Shown here: piece after piece, positions 53,044 through 62,646 of the stretch
Layout: the number at the start of each line of letters is the position of its first letter
How positions within the stretch are numbered: position 1 is the first letter of the stretch
NCBI GenBank assembly: GCA_011523735.1
Contig: WTGB01000115.1
Location: forward strand, 1 to 64,000
Direction of reading: 5' to 3'
Length of the DNA: 64,000 nt
DNA from: Chloroflexota bacterium
Lineage (GTDB): Bacteria > Chloroflexota > Anaerolineae > Aggregatilineales > Phototrophicaceae
Translations under genes and position numbers: made by a program
Notes under the pieces: generated by a model
The model's input: only the letters and a program-made list of their open reading frames with translations
Databases searched by the model: none
What the model was told of the DNA's origin: nothing

Positions 53044-53936
53044 TGCGGACGACCGGCAAGGGATGGCTGCGCCGCAGGAGTCGGCGCCCGCTCTGGCAAT
53101 CCGCCGTTCTCTACGCGATTGTCATCGTCTGGTGTTTCATCGTGCTCTTCCCCTTCTACTGGCTGGTGACCACCTCGGTGAAGCGGCCGATTGACGTCAG
53201 CCGGGGACCAAATTACATCCCCTACATCGACTTCCAGCCCATACCCGACCACTGGGAGGAGATGTTTGGGACGCAGCGGGAATCGACCGAGCGGCACTTC
53301 CGCAACAGTCTCGTCTCCGCCATCGGCAGCACGATTCTGTCAGTCGTCATCGGCGCGATGGCGGGCTATGGCTTGTCGCGCTTCCGCTATTATTGGGGGC
53401 GGTTGGGCTGGGATAACGACAATATCGCCTTTTGGATCATCTCGCAGCGTTTCCTGCCGCCGGCGATTTTCATCGTGCCCTTCGTGCTGCTTTACAACGC
53501 CTTCCACCTGATCGACACCTACGGCGGTCTCATCATCGCTTACACGATGTTCAACATCCCCTTCGCCGTCTGGATCATGCGCGATTTCTTCAACGGCTTG
53601 CCCGTCGACCTGGAAGAGAGCGCCCGCGTCGATGGCGCGACCCGCTGGGGGGCTTTCATACGCATCGTCCTGCCCTTGAGCGCGCCGGGCTTGGTGGCGG
53701 TGGCGATCTTCTCCTTCATCTTCGCCTGGAACGAATACCTCTTCGCCTTGATGCTGACAAACTTCAACGCCATCACCATGCCAGTGCTGATCGCCGGGCA
53801 GAATAATACGCGCGGCATCGAGTGGTGGTTCATCAGCGCGCTGACCTTGATGGCGGTGGTACCCGTGATCATCATGGGCTTGCTGCTGGAGCGCTTCATC
53901 ACCCGCGGCTTGACGGCCGGCGCAGTCAAAGGCTAG
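53043..53936 (+). CDS. CUT1 ABC importer permease (MalG type, GH32 operon)
   Basis: A 297-residue permease; docking loop [16 protein letters not shown] followed by IVLPLS. Positively charged N-terminus (RRRSRRP) precedes the first helix. The ATG at 53043 overlaps the upstream stop. It converges with the GH32-like gene; the 3' ends overlap by four bases (53933-53936). Confidence 0.9.
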   Translation: MRTTGKGWLRRRSRRPLWQSAVLYAIVIVWCFIVLFPFYWLVTTSVKRPIDVSRGPNYIPYIDFQPIPDHWEEMFGTQRESTERHFRNSLVSAIGSTILSVVIGAMAGYGLSRFRYYWGRLGWDNDNIAFWIISQRFLPPAIFIVPFVLLYNAFHLIDTYGGLIIAYTMFNIPFAVWIMRDFFNGLPVDLEESARVDGATRWGAFIRIVLPLSAPGLVAVAIFSFIFAWNEYLFALMLTNFNAITMPVLIAGQNNTRGIEWWFISALTLMAVVPVIIMGLLLERFITRGLTAGAVKG

Positions 53937-55552
53937 TCCCAAATACTTTCCATTTGCCAGGCATCCAGCCGCTTGAGCATCGCCGCTTGACCTTGCGCGC
54001 GGAGGGAGACAAGATCGCTATCGACACGCCCCGGATAAACACGAACCGCGACGCACTGTCGGCCGTTCACAAAGACTTCGACGATGCTGCGATCGATGAA
54101 GACGCGCAAATGCAAGGGCTCGTCATCGGCGAGGTAGACCGGCGCGGTTTCCGGCGCGCGAGAAAGCGCATCGGGCAAGGTCGATGAATACGATGTATCG
54201 ATTGTGATCAAGCTTTCCTGCCGCAGCGGCAGCTTCGCCATTGCCATCGAACTGGCGTTCATGGCGTCGGTGTTTGACAAGTTCTGTCTGTAGCGATTGC
54301 CTCGATGCTTGTAAAAAGCGATACGGGTGAATTCTTCGCGCCCGGGGGAACGCAGCACGTTTAACTCGACCAGCGGGGCGGCGCCTGCTTCGATTTCTAT
54401 ATCCAGTTCCAGCGCCGCGCCCCTGATATCTTCCAGCACAACTTCCTGGTTAGCTGGCAATTCGAGGTCAGACAGCCTCTGATGCCCCCCGCGCAGCGAT
54501 TCGATATCGCCGGCTGGTTCCTGCAGGAGTCGCTGATCTTCGTCCAAGCTGAGACGGCGCGGCAGGCTCATGATCTGGTTCCAGACGCGCGTCGGCATCC
54601 CTTGATTCATATTGAAGATGACAATGACGCCGCCATTCCCGTCCGGCGTCGCCGAGGGCGCGTGGACACCGCTGGGATTGGACGCGCCGAAGTTAAAAAG
54701 GCCGCCATCGGTGACGACGAACTTGTCGCGCTGGGTATCGTAATCGCCCAGCAGGTATTGACCGCCAGTCATGTGACTGTACATGAGCAGGATGTGTTTA
54801 TCGCCGATGGGCCAGAAATAGGGGCAGGCGCCATCATCGCCGACGACCGTGTAGTGATCTTTCTCCACGAAGGGGTGCAGGTAGTCCCACGCCGCCAGGT
54901 CGCTCGACCGGAAGAGGAAATTGGCGCGGATCATTTTCTTGTCCGGGCCATGGGGCAGGTAGCCGCCGGAGAGCGCGTAATAGAAGTCGCCCTTTTTCCA
55001 GATGCAGGGATCAAAAACACTGTAGGCGGCTGGCGGTTCGCTGGTATCGGGTATGGGAATCACAGCGCGGTCTCCCACCTTTTGCCAGTTAAGCAGGAGC
55101 GGATCGGAGGACAGGGCGACCATATTGCCGACCCCGACGCCGTGGTACATAGCGATAACGCGATCCTCTTCAACGAGCGCCGTGCCAGAATAGCAGCGTT
55201 CTTCGGGATAGGGATAGATGGCGTAGGGCAGGTCGCGCCAGTGGATCAAATCATCGCTGATGGCATGGCCCCAATGCACGCGGGTGTCTTCCGGCGGGTA
55301 ACCTTGATAAAAGAGATGCCAGCGACCCTGCCAGTAGCATAAGCCGTTGGGGTCATTCAGCGTGCTTTCCGGGCTGACGAAATGATAAAGCGGGCGATGC
55401 CTGTCGTCTGAGAGCTGACAGCGCGAATCAGCAAAACGCTGCAGCATCGGGTTCGTCCGCAGTTGCTCCTCTTGTTTGTCTAAGGTCTCAGCGAAGTGAA
55501 ACTTCGGTACCCTTGAGGGATAGCCGCCTTCAGAATTCGATTCCACCATCAT
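53933..55552 (-). CDS. GH32-like glycoside hydrolase with altered active-site motifs
   Basis: A 539-residue GH32 fold protein (five-bladed propeller plus C-terminal beta-sandwich). The first motif is STLNDPNG, with the nucleophile at Asp67. The second, normally R-D-P, is FDP (Asp181). The third, normally E-C, is GACP, so the acid/base Glu position is Ala242; Asp239 and Asp240 lie just before. GH32 enzymes cleave beta-fructosides such as sucrose or fructans. AGGAGAGTA precedes the ATG. It has no signal peptide, so it would act inside on imported sugar. Confidence 0.85.
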   Translation of the reverse strand: MMVESNSEGGYPSRVPKFHFAETLDKQEEQLRTNPMLQRFADSRCQLSDDRHRPLYHFVSPESTLNDPNGLCYWQGRWHLFYQGYPPEDTRVHWGHAISDDLIHWRDLPYAIYPYPEERCYSGTALVEEDRVIAMYHGVGVGNMVALSSDPLLLNWQKVGDRAVIPIPDTSEPPAAYSVFDPCIWKKGDFYYALSGGYLPHGPDKKMIRANFLFRSSDLAAWDYLHPFVEKDHYTVVGDDGACPYFWPIGDKHILLMYSHMTGGQYLLGDYDTQRDKFVVTDGGLFNFGASNPSGVHAPSATPDGNGGVIVIFNMNQGMPTRVWNQIMSLPRRLSLDEDQRLLQEPAGDIESLRGGHQRLSDLELPANQEVVLEDIRGAALELDIEIEAGAAPLVELNVLRSPGREEFTRIAFYKHRGNRYRQNLSNTDAMNASSMAMAKLPLRQESLITIDTSYSSTLPDALSRAPETAPVYLADDEPLHLRVFIDRSIVEVFVNGRQCVAVRVYPGRVDSDLVSLRAQGQAAMLKRLDAWQMESIWD

Positions 55553-55605
55553 TACTCTCCTGATAAGCGTTTGGGCAAATTGATCGATCAGCGCAAAGCT
55601 TAACG

Positions 55606-56493
55606 TTATAACAGGCGCGGCGCAAAGCGCGATTCCAGCCGATCGCCACGCGTCAGACCGCTTGTGGCGAAGCCGTGCCGCCGCCCCGCCTCGGGGTTGG
55701 AATCGGGCCAGTCAAAGACAGCGTCAGCGGTCATATAGGCGATGGTCATCGCTTCGCGCATTGTATCGGTCTCGTTAGCGCCAGCGCGATGATAAACCAA
55801 GCCGGAATGAAAGGTGCAGTCGCCCTGATTCAGCGGCGCCCACTCCCAAGGATAATCGCGGATGTTTTCGCCAAGCGCGATTTCCTCCTGGGCGTTGAAG
55901 ATATCGACAAACTCAGCCTCGGGCGAGAGTTTGTGGCTGCCAGTGGCAAAGGCCATGCAGCCCCGTTCGCGCGGGACATCGACCAGCGCCATCCAGATCG
56001 TCGTCGTTTTGGCAGCGGGGCGCACGGGCCAGAAGGCAGCATCCACATGATAATCGGTGATGCGTCCGCCCGGCTCTTTGTACAGCGCTTGATCAAACCA
56101 GAGATTGACGCCGTCGACGGCGAGCATGCGGCGAGCGACATCGGCGAAGCGAAAACATTGCACGAATTCGGCGATCGCCGGATAGTGAGGCCAGAGGTTG
56201 AAAGCTTGCAAGAAACTTTGTTCGTAGACGCGCTTATCCGCCAGTTCACGGTGGTCGTCCATGAAGCGATGTCCGACCGCCAGGCCGATCAGCTCACGAT
56301 AATATTCGAGCGGGGCGCCGCTGATGATGCCCTCAAGCCTGACGTAGCCCTTTTCCTGATATTCGTCTATCTTGGCGGGAGCGATACGGTAAGGTTCGTC
56401 GAGAAAAGCCTTTACATCTGCTGGCGCGGGAGCGTGGAGACGCTCGAGATCTTCTCGGGTGAACACGGGTTTGTTGCTGCGGGTCTTGTTCAT
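55606..56493 (-). CDS. Phytanoyl-CoA dioxygenase (PhyH) family protein
   Basis: A 295-residue Fe(II)/2-oxoglutarate-dependent oxygenase. DYHVDAAFW carries the H-x-D iron ligands, and the distal His and 2-oxoglutarate Arg are in YHRAG and DTMREAMT. The family hydroxylates diverse small molecules. The ATG at 56493 follows GAGAGATGAG. It lies 70 bases downstream of an M24 peptidase gene on the same strand. Substrate unknown. Confidence 0.88.
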   Translation of the reverse strand: MNKTRSNKPVFTREDLERLHAPAPADVKAFLDEPYRIAPAKIDEYQEKGYVRLEGIISGAPLEYYRELIGLAVGHRFMDDHRELADKRVYEQSFLQAFNLWPHYPAIAEFVQCFRFADVARRMLAVDGVNLWFDQALYKEPGGRITDYHVDAAFWPVRPAAKTTTIWMALVDVPRERGCMAFATGSHKLSPEAEFVDIFNAQEEIALGENIRDYPWEWAPLNQGDCTFHSGLVYHRAGANETDTMREAMTIAYMTADAVFDWPDSNPEAGRRHGFATSGLTRGDRLESRFAPRLL

Positions 56494-56563
56494 CTCATCT
56501 CTCGCAATGAACTCGGTGGCGCTTTTCGACTCGCACATCGTCTTCAATGTACTCAAACCATCG

Positions 56564-57664
56564 TCAAATCACAAGAAGCGCGCGCGGGAAGCTGGTCAGG
56601 CTCTCGCTGCCATCTTCTGTGATCAAAATGTTGTCCTCAATTCGCACGCCGATCTCGCCGATCCGATAAATCCCCGGCTCAATCGTACAGACCATGCCCG
56701 GCGCAAGGACGCGCGTGTTGCCCTCCACAATATAGGGCGCTTCGTGCGCCTGCAAGCCGATGCCGTGACCCGTGCGATGGCGCAGCAAGTCGCCGTAGCC
56801 GGCGTCGATGATGACTTGCCGCGCCGCGATATCAACCGATTCGGCTGTGACGCCGGGCTTCGCAGCCAGCCGACCCGCTTCGTTCGCCGCCTGTACCACT
56901 GAGTAGAATTCTCGCTGCTCATCGCTGGCCGCGCCGACGAAGACTGTCCGCGTGATATCGGCGCAGTAGCCGCCATATCTGGCGCCGAAATCGACGATGA
57001 GAGGGTCGCCCGATTGAATGCGATAGGCCAGTGGTCCTGAGTGGGGCAGCGCGCTGTTGCCGCCGGCATGCAGTATCGTGCCGAAAGACAATCCCTCGCC
57101 GCCCAGTTCGCGGATCTGTCCCTCAAGAATAGCGGCGGCTTCAATCCCGGTCATACCGACCGTGATTTCGGCGAGCGTGGCTTGCAGGGCCGCTTCGGAT
57201 ATTTCAATGGCGCGGCGCAGACAGGCGATCTCGACCTCATCCTTTATCAGGCGGAGTTCCGCCAGGGGCGCGCTGGCATCGACGACCGTCGCGTCGGGCG
57301 CGGCTTGGCGGATGATTTCGCCTTCGAAGAAACGCATGTGCAGACCGTCGACGCCGATGGTTTTCCCGCGTGATCCAATCGCATTCAGCGCGGCGCGGAA
57401 AGCGGATTGGCAGCCCTCGGCATCGCTATAGGAGATGATCCGTGGCGGTTCGGCATGGCGCTGGAAGAGGGAGATTTCCAACTCGGGAATGACCGCGACC
57501 GGTTCTTGATCGAGCGAGTAGAAGCTGACGATGGGGCGTTCCAGCACGTAGTGTTCCGCGCCGGTGAGATAGCGGTGGTTCGGCCCCGGGATCAGCGCGA
57601 TGACATCCAGCCCGGCGCCGCGCATGATGCTGTATAACTTGTCGCGGCGGGCCGCGTTCTTCAT
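56564..57664 (-). CDS. M24 metallopeptidase, Xaa-Pro aminopeptidase-like
   Basis: A 366-residue pita-bread-fold enzyme. The N-terminal creatinase-like domain (about residues 1-120) is followed by the catalytic domain. Metal ligands are in VDFGARYGGYCADITR (two Asp), HRTGHGIGL (His), CTIEPGIY (Glu) and VRIEDN (Glu). It removes N-terminal residues preceding proline or hydrolyses related amides. GAGAGGACTCG precedes the ATG at 57664. The gene lies in a leftward group with the dioxygenase and HxlA/HxlB genes. Confidence 0.9.
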   Translation of the reverse strand: MKNAARRDKLYSIMRGAGLDVIALIPGPNHRYLTGAEHYVLERPIVSFYSLDQEPVAVIPELEISLFQRHAEPPRIISYSDAEGCQSAFRAALNAIGSRGKTIGVDGLHMRFFEGEIIRQAAPDATVVDASAPLAELRLIKDEVEIACLRRAIEISEAALQATLAEITVGMTGIEAAAILEGQIRELGGEGLSFGTILHAGGNSALPHSGPLAYRIQSGDPLIVDFGARYGGYCADITRTVFVGAASDEQREFYSVVQAANEAGRLAAKPGVTAESVDIAARQVIIDAGYGDLLRHRTGHGIGLQAHEAPYIVEGNTRVLAPGMVCTIEPGIYRIGEIGVRIEDNILITEDGSESLTSFPRALLVI

Positions 57665-57707
57665 CGAGTCCTCTCGTTTCAATCCTTAGGCAGGGAACAA
57701 GATTGCG

Positions 57708-58268
57708 TTATTCCAGATTGGCGTGGCGGGCATTCATCTCGACTTCGGCCGCAGCCAGCGTCGCTTTCAAGCGAATGATGAGCAAGTCGCAGATCAAGCC
57801 CAGGCAATGCTCAAACAGCGAGCCCATGACCAGGGCGGATTGTTCGCCTTTCCGCTCGCCAGCTTTGAAATTGGAGGCGGGAATGTAGATGAACGCATCG
57901 GCTGCAGCGGTGACAGGCGAATCGGGGTTGCCAGTTAAGACCGCCAATGTGGCGTCGGTGGCCTTCACCGTATCGATATAAGCCAGCAGCGAGCTTGTGC
58001 GCCCGGAGGAAGAGCCGATGAGCAGCAGATCGCCAGCGCCGATCGCCGGCGTGGTGACCTCATCGACGACGTGTACTTGCAAGCCGAGGTGCATCAAGCG
58101 CATGGCGAAAGCCCGCATCTGTAAGCCGCTGCGTCCTTTGCCGGCGATGAAGACGCGCTCCGCAGAGAGCAGCGCCGCCCCCAGCGACTCGACCTGCGCC
58201 GGGTCGACTTGTCGCAAGGTACGGCTAATATCTCCGATAACAGCATCGACGAGTTCAGGGTATTCCAT
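57708..58268 (-). CDS. hxlB: 6-phospho-3-hexuloisomerase (SIS domain)
   Basis: A 186-residue SIS-domain isomerase. GKGRSGLQMRAFAMRL and the phosphate-binding SSSGRTSS are typical of HxlB/PHI, which converts 3-hexulose 6-phosphate to fructose 6-phosphate in the ribulose monophosphate pathway. The ATG at 58268 lies inside the end of hxlA (14-base overlap), so the two are coupled. The longer upstream open frame is a shadow of hxlA. Confidence 0.9.
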   Translation of the reverse strand: MEYPELVDAVIGDISRTLRQVDPAQVESLGAALLSAERVFIAGKGRSGLQMRAFAMRLMHLGLQVHVVDEVTTPAIGAGDLLLIGSSSGRTSSLLAYIDTVKATDATLAVLTGNPDSPVTAAADAFIYIPASNFKAGERKGEQSALVMGSLFEHCLGLICDLLIIRLKATLAAAEVEMNARHANLE

Positions 58269-58896
58269 CACGATGTATCCTCTCGTGGAATTGTCGCGCG
58301 GCTTGGCGTGGATCTTTAGCAGCTGTGATGGCAGAGCCGACGATGATGACCTGAGGCGCGAGCGGCAAGATCTGCTCCAGCGCGGGGAGCTTGAGGCCCC
58401 CCGCAATCGCCAGTTGAGCCTCTGGCAAGGCAGCGCGCAGTTGCGCCAGCTGGGAATAGGGAGGGACCTGGTCAGACTGCAAGTCATGAGCGGTGTGCAG
58501 GCAGAGCAGATCGCAGCCCAGCCCGAGCAATTCACTCGCGCGCAGCAACGGATCCACGACTTGCATCATATCGACCATCACTTGCTTCCGATGCCGATTG
58601 GCGCTGCGCAAGGCGCCCGAAATCGTCGCGTCGCTGGCGAGCGCCATGACAGTCACACGATCCGCTCCGGCCGCAAAGGCGATATCCGCTTCCGCTTCGC
58701 CGGCATCCATGATTTTCAGGTCAGCGACTAATGTGAGTCGCGGATAGGCGGCGCGGAGCATGCGGACGGCGCTCATGCCATCGCGGAAGACCAGCGGCGT
58801 GCCCACTTCAGCGATATCAATATACGGGCGAACCTGGGCGAGGATATCCAGCGCGGTAGACATATCGCCATCGAACGCTATCTGCAGTTCGGCCAT
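58255..58896 (-). CDS. hxlA: 3-hexulose-6-phosphate synthase
   Basis: A 213-residue TIM-barrel protein of the orotidine-monophosphate decarboxylase suprafamily. VADLKIMDAGEAEADIAF, with Lys61 and Asp64, is the HPS/KGPDC signature, and VGTPLVF opens the second strand. The enzyme condenses formaldehyde with ribulose 5-phosphate, or runs backwards to make ribulose 5-phosphate. A 3-keto-L-gulonate 6-phosphate decarboxylase role (UlaD type) is the main alternative, but pairing with hxlB favours HPS. Divergent from ribokinase. Confidence 0.9.
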   Translation of the reverse strand: MAELQIAFDGDMSTALDILAQVRPYIDIAEVGTPLVFRDGMSAVRMLRAAYPRLTLVADLKIMDAGEAEADIAFAAGADRVTVMALASDATISGALRSANRHRKQVMVDMMQVVDPLLRASELLGLGCDLLCLHTAHDLQSDQVPPYSQLAQLRAALPEAQLAIAGGLKLPALEQILPLAPQVIIVGSAITAAKDPRQAARQFHERIHRDGIP

Positions 58897-58981
58897 CTCA
58901 ATGTCGCTCGCTAGTCGGATGGGCTAAAATCCACCACAATAGAGTATCCACATTCTCGGCGATAGGAAAGAGGAAGCAGGC

Positions 58982-59896
58982 ATGACGGCAAAGATCGTGG
59001 TGGTGGGCAGCTTCAATGCGGACCTGACATCCTACATGGCGCGGATGCCGAGACCAGGCGAGACGGTGCCTGGCGACCGCTTTGTGACTGGCGCGGGCGG
59101 CAAAGGCTCGAACCAGGCGGTGGCGGCGGCGCGTCTGGGCGCGGAGGTCACTTTCATCGGGCGGGTGGGCAATGATGTCTTCGCCAATCTCGCTTATGAG
59201 ATCTGGGATGCCGAGGGGGTCAACCGCGACTTCGTGAGCCGGGACGACGAGCATGCGACCGGCGTAGCGCCGATATTGGTCGATAGCAGCGGCGAGAATA
59301 TGATCGTGGTCGTGCTCGGCGCCAACTTGCGCGTGCAGCCGGCCGATATCGACGCGGCCCGCGAGCGGATCGCGGCGGCCGACGTACTCATTGCGCAACT
59401 GGAGATCAACCTTGATATGGTGGCTTACGTGCTGGAGACAGCGAAGGCACTGGGCGTCACGACCATTCTCAATCCGGCGCCAGCGGCAGCCATTCCCGCC
59501 CAAACGATTCAACTCGCCGATTATCTGACGCCGAATGAAACCGAGCTTGAAACTTTGAGCGGGGGTCCTTCGGCCGATATCGAAGCGGCAGCGCGTGGGC
59601 TCTTGACCCGAGCCGATCAGACAGCAGTGGTGACGCTGGGTTCGCGGGGCGCGCAGATCGTCACAGGGACGGAGACTGCCAGCGTGCCGACCTATGCGGT
59701 CGATGTGGTCGATACGACCGGCGCCGGCGATGCTTTCAACGCGGGCTTGGCGGTGGCGCTGGCGGAAGGGCTGGCGCTGGCGGATGCCGTTCGCTTCGCC
59801 AATGCGACGGCGGCTCTCTGCGTGACGAAACCGGGCACAGCGCGCAGCACGCCTTATCGCCGCGATGTGGATGCGATATATGATGCGGCGGACTAG
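58982..59896 (+). CDS. rbsK: Ribokinase
   Basis: A 304-residue PfkB-family kinase. NADLTSYMARMPRPGET and GAGGKGSNQAVAAARLG are the ribokinase substrate-binding segments. DTTGAGDAFNAG (from residue 244) carries the catalytic Asp. It makes ribose 5-phosphate, which feeds the pentose pool used by the adjacent hxlA/hxlB. Ribose may come from the CUT2 importer or the nucleoside hydrolase, which is inference. AGAGGAAG precedes the ATG. Confidence 0.92.
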   Translation: MTAKIVVVGSFNADLTSYMARMPRPGETVPGDRFVTGAGGKGSNQAVAAARLGAEVTFIGRVGNDVFANLAYEIWDAEGVNRDFVSRDDEHATGVAPILVDSSGENMIVVVLGANLRVQPADIDAARERIAAADVLIAQLEINLDMVAYVLETAKALGVTTILNPAPAAAIPAQTIQLADYLTPNETELETLSGGPSADIEAAARGLLTRADQTAVVTLGSRGAQIVTGTETASVPTYAVDVVDTTGAGDAFNAGLAVALAEGLALADAVRFANATAALCVTKPGTARSTPYRRDVDAIYDAAD

Positions 59897-60088
59897 GGCA
59901 GTTTTGAACTTGGCGAAAATATGTCTTGTCTCTAGAATTGTCAAATGATGCAGCTAAGTCGTCCACCCAACTTCGGATTGGTTGAGATCCCTGCAAAAAG
60001 AGGTAAATTAGCTTTTTGTGATGATAGCCACCAGACGGGCTTGTACAGCATCTGGAATAGTAGAGATAAACCAAATATGGGGATGATC

Positions 60089-61030
60089 ATGGGCAAGGTT
60101 GGAGGCATTTTACTGATTGTAACGATCTTTAGCGTTTTATTCGGCGCCGTGGCGGCGCAGGACAATGCGATTCGAATTGGCTCAAAGCTGTTCACGGAAC
60201 AAATTGTACTGGGACAGATTATGCTGCAAGCGCTGGAAGAAGCAGGCTTCGATGTTGTTGATCGTACTGGTCTAGGTCCTACGGGAGCTACCCGCCAAGC
60301 GCTGCTTAATGGCGAGATTGATATTTATCCGGAATACACCGGGACCGCGCTATCTATCCACTTTAATGATGTGGAATGGGCACATATCCCACCAGGAGCC
60401 ACTCGTGACGCGGTCATGGGATATGCTTTGGGAAGCTCTTATGATGCGGCTATTAACGACATAATATGGCTGGTGCCGCCGCCGGCAAACAGTCCGTATG
60501 CTTTCGCGGTAACCACCGACTTTGCGGAAGAACATAGCATGTATACTGTCAGCGACATGGCGGATTATGTCAACACTGGTGGCTATGTATTATTGGCGAC
60601 GGGAGATGAATTCGCATACCGTCCTGATGGGGTCGCTTCGTTCGAGCAGACTTATGGATTCGACCTCCGCGAAGACCAGATGATGATCATCCCTGATGGG
60701 ACCCCGTTACAGACCGAGCAAGCCTTGCACGAAGGAAGGGACAATGTCAACTTTGCCATGGCGTATTTGACTGACGGGTTATTGCTGGCCTATGACTTCG
60801 TCGTGTTGGAAGATAATTTAGGCGCCCAGCCGATATACACGCCGACGCCTTTGGTGCGTGGAGAAGTCATCCGTGCGAATCCGCGAATTGTCGGTATTCT
60901 GAACCCGATTTTCGCAGTTTTGACCACGGAAACCTTGCGGGTAATGAACGCAAGGGTCGAAGTTGATGGGGAAAGTCCTGCGGATGTAGCACATATCTGG
61001 CTGAGCGACATGGGTTTTATCGGCGGCTAA
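60089..61030 (+). CDS. Osmoprotectant-type (OpuBC/QAT) substrate-binding protein, orphan
   Basis: A 313-residue glycine betaine/choline/carnitine-type binding protein. The signal peptide ends AAQDN. The mature start IRIGSKLFTEQIVLGQIM and the segment GEIDIYPEYTGTAL are diagnostic of OpuBC/ProX-like domains. No permease or ATPase of this transporter is nearby, and base composition is more AT-rich than its neighbours. ATG at 60089 has GGGG six bases before it; ATG at 60077 and 60083 are less suited. Its stop overlaps the end of the convergent GMC gene. Confidence 0.85.
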   Translation: MGKVGGILLIVTIFSVLFGAVAAQDNAIRIGSKLFTEQIVLGQIMLQALEEAGFDVVDRTGLGPTGATRQALLNGEIDIYPEYTGTALSIHFNDVEWAHIPPGATRDAVMGYALGSSYDAAINDIIWLVPPPANSPYAFAVTTDFAEEHSMYTVSDMADYVNTGGYVLLATGDEFAYRPDGVASFEQTYGFDLREDQMMIIPDGTPLQTEQALHEGRDNVNFAMAYLTDGLLLAYDFVVLEDNLGAQPIYTPTPLVRGEVIRANPRIVGILNPIFAVLTTETLRVMNARVEVDGESPADVAHIWLSDMGFIGG

Positions 61031-62646
61031 GCAAAGGCGTCGCCACAAGATATCGCCCTGTGCTGACAGAGAGCTTTGAGGTGATCAGCAAGGCGCAGGG
61101 CGAGGGCGACAATGGTCAGCGTCGGGTTGGCGTAACCGCCGGTGGGAAAGACCGCTGAACCGGCGATGTAGAGATTATCAACCGTGTGCAAGCGCGAATT
61201 GATGTCGACGATGCCATCGTCGGGCGATGCCGACATGCGCAGGGCGCCCATGTGATGGTCGCCGGTTTCCAGCGCGCCTTCGCCGGGGGGGAAGGTCCAA
61301 TCTTCCGCGCCGCCGCCGACATCGGTAATCATCAGCTGACGGCTCGCGCCGCGGGCCCGCAGATATTCCAGGCTGATTTCCAGGGCGCGGACCGCGCTGC
61401 GTTTGTCGGTCTCATTGAGGCGCCAATCAATATGGGCGACCGGCTGGCCGAATATGGGATCGCGCTGCTCGTGATTGAGTGTGATGCGGCTGCCCTCATC
61501 CGGCGTCTGCTCCCAGTTCAGGTTCACAATCGCCGAAACCGCATCCGCGCCGAAATAAAGAATGATGCGGAAATTGCCGATTTGCTCGTCTATCAGCGTT
61601 TGATGCGTCGGCGCCAGCACACCCCAGGCGTTGAACATCAGGTAGTCGAAGACCAACTCCGGATTGACCAGCGGGGCGACCATGTGCTGATAGTCGCCGC
61701 CAGAGGATTCTGGCGGTTTGAGGCGGATCTGCTGTTCGCGGAAGAAGTTGCGGATATCTCTGGGCACAGGCTGGTCGAAGGTGACCCGCGCCGCATTAGT
61801 CAAAAGCGGATGCACCATGAAGCCGCGCCCGAGCTGGTCGCGCCGGTTATTGCCCAGGTCGCCGGAGAGTTGCAGCAGGCGCACATTCTCGATGCCGCCG
61901 CAAGCCAGCGCGTAGGTCCGCGCGCGCACTTTGAAGCGTTTGCCGGCTCTGCTCTCGCCAGAGGATGAGTGGTCTATGATTGAGCAGTTCAACTCCACGA
62001 CGTGGTTCTGATTTTCGTCAGTGGCGATCGTCAGCAGGTGCGCGTTGAAAAGCACGGTGATGTTCTCGGCGCTTTTGAGTTGCTCGCGGAATTGCACCTG
62101 AAAATCGTGCAGGTTCTCTTCGTATTGGGCGCGCATAATGGCGCCGGTCAGCTTGTCGCCCGGCAGCGGATCAAAGCAGCGGGCGTAGAGCACGCGCTCC
62201 CAGAAAGCCATGTCGTCGTAATTAAAAGGACCAAAACGCCCGAATTCGTGGGCGTCAATGTAGTAAGGCGTCAACTCCCGCTCATCAAAAAGCCAGCACG
62301 CCTCGCGATAACCCGGCCGCGGCATGGTGTCGGCACGGTCGAGCGGACGCGCCCAAAAGCCGAAGTGATTGGTCGTGCCGCCATACATATTCAGGCGCGA
62401 GCGATGCAGGAAGACGGGATCAACCTTCTGCAGGAAGTCGCCGGCGCTGCCCTGGTAGAGGGCTTGCCGAGCCTCGTCCGGGATGCCGCGATCGGAGGGG
62501 CCGCCGCTGACCAGCAGGATGACCTTAAGCGACGAATCGGCCAGCCGCTGCGCCATGGCGATGCCGGCCGCGCCAGCCCCGACTATGCAAATATCGAAGT
62601 CGGTCAAGATCGTATCAGCGGGCAAGCAGTCGGCATGGACGTACAT
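61027..62646 (-). CDS. GMC-family oxidoreductase
   Basis: A 539-residue FAD enzyme (glucose-methanol-choline family). The dinucleotide-binding motif is DICIVGAGAAGIAMA (residues 18-32). YALACGGIENVRLL is the second FAD segment. The C-terminus has HMGALRMS and YANPTLTIVALALRLADHL, the usual active-site-region end. It oxidises a sugar, polyol or alcohol; the C-terminal region is like that of the partial gene at the right edge of the window. AGGAG precedes the ATG at 62646. Confidence 0.9.
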   Translation of the reverse strand: MYVHADCLPADTILTDFDICIVGAGAAGIAMAQRLADSSLKVILLVSGGPSDRGIPDEARQALYQGSAGDFLQKVDPVFLHRSRLNMYGGTTNHFGFWARPLDRADTMPRPGYREACWLFDERELTPYYIDAHEFGRFGPFNYDDMAFWERVLYARCFDPLPGDKLTGAIMRAQYEENLHDFQVQFREQLKSAENITVLFNAHLLTIATDENQNHVVELNCSIIDHSSSGESRAGKRFKVRARTYALACGGIENVRLLQLSGDLGNNRRDQLGRGFMVHPLLTNAARVTFDQPVPRDIRNFFREQQIRLKPPESSGGDYQHMVAPLVNPELVFDYLMFNAWGVLAPTHQTLIDEQIGNFRIILYFGADAVSAIVNLNWEQTPDEGSRITLNHEQRDPIFGQPVAHIDWRLNETDKRSAVRALEISLEYLRARGASRQLMITDVGGGAEDWTFPPGEGALETGDHHMGALRMSASPDDGIVDINSRLHTVDNLYIAGSAVFPTGGYANPTLTIVALALRLADHLKALCQHRAISCGDAFA

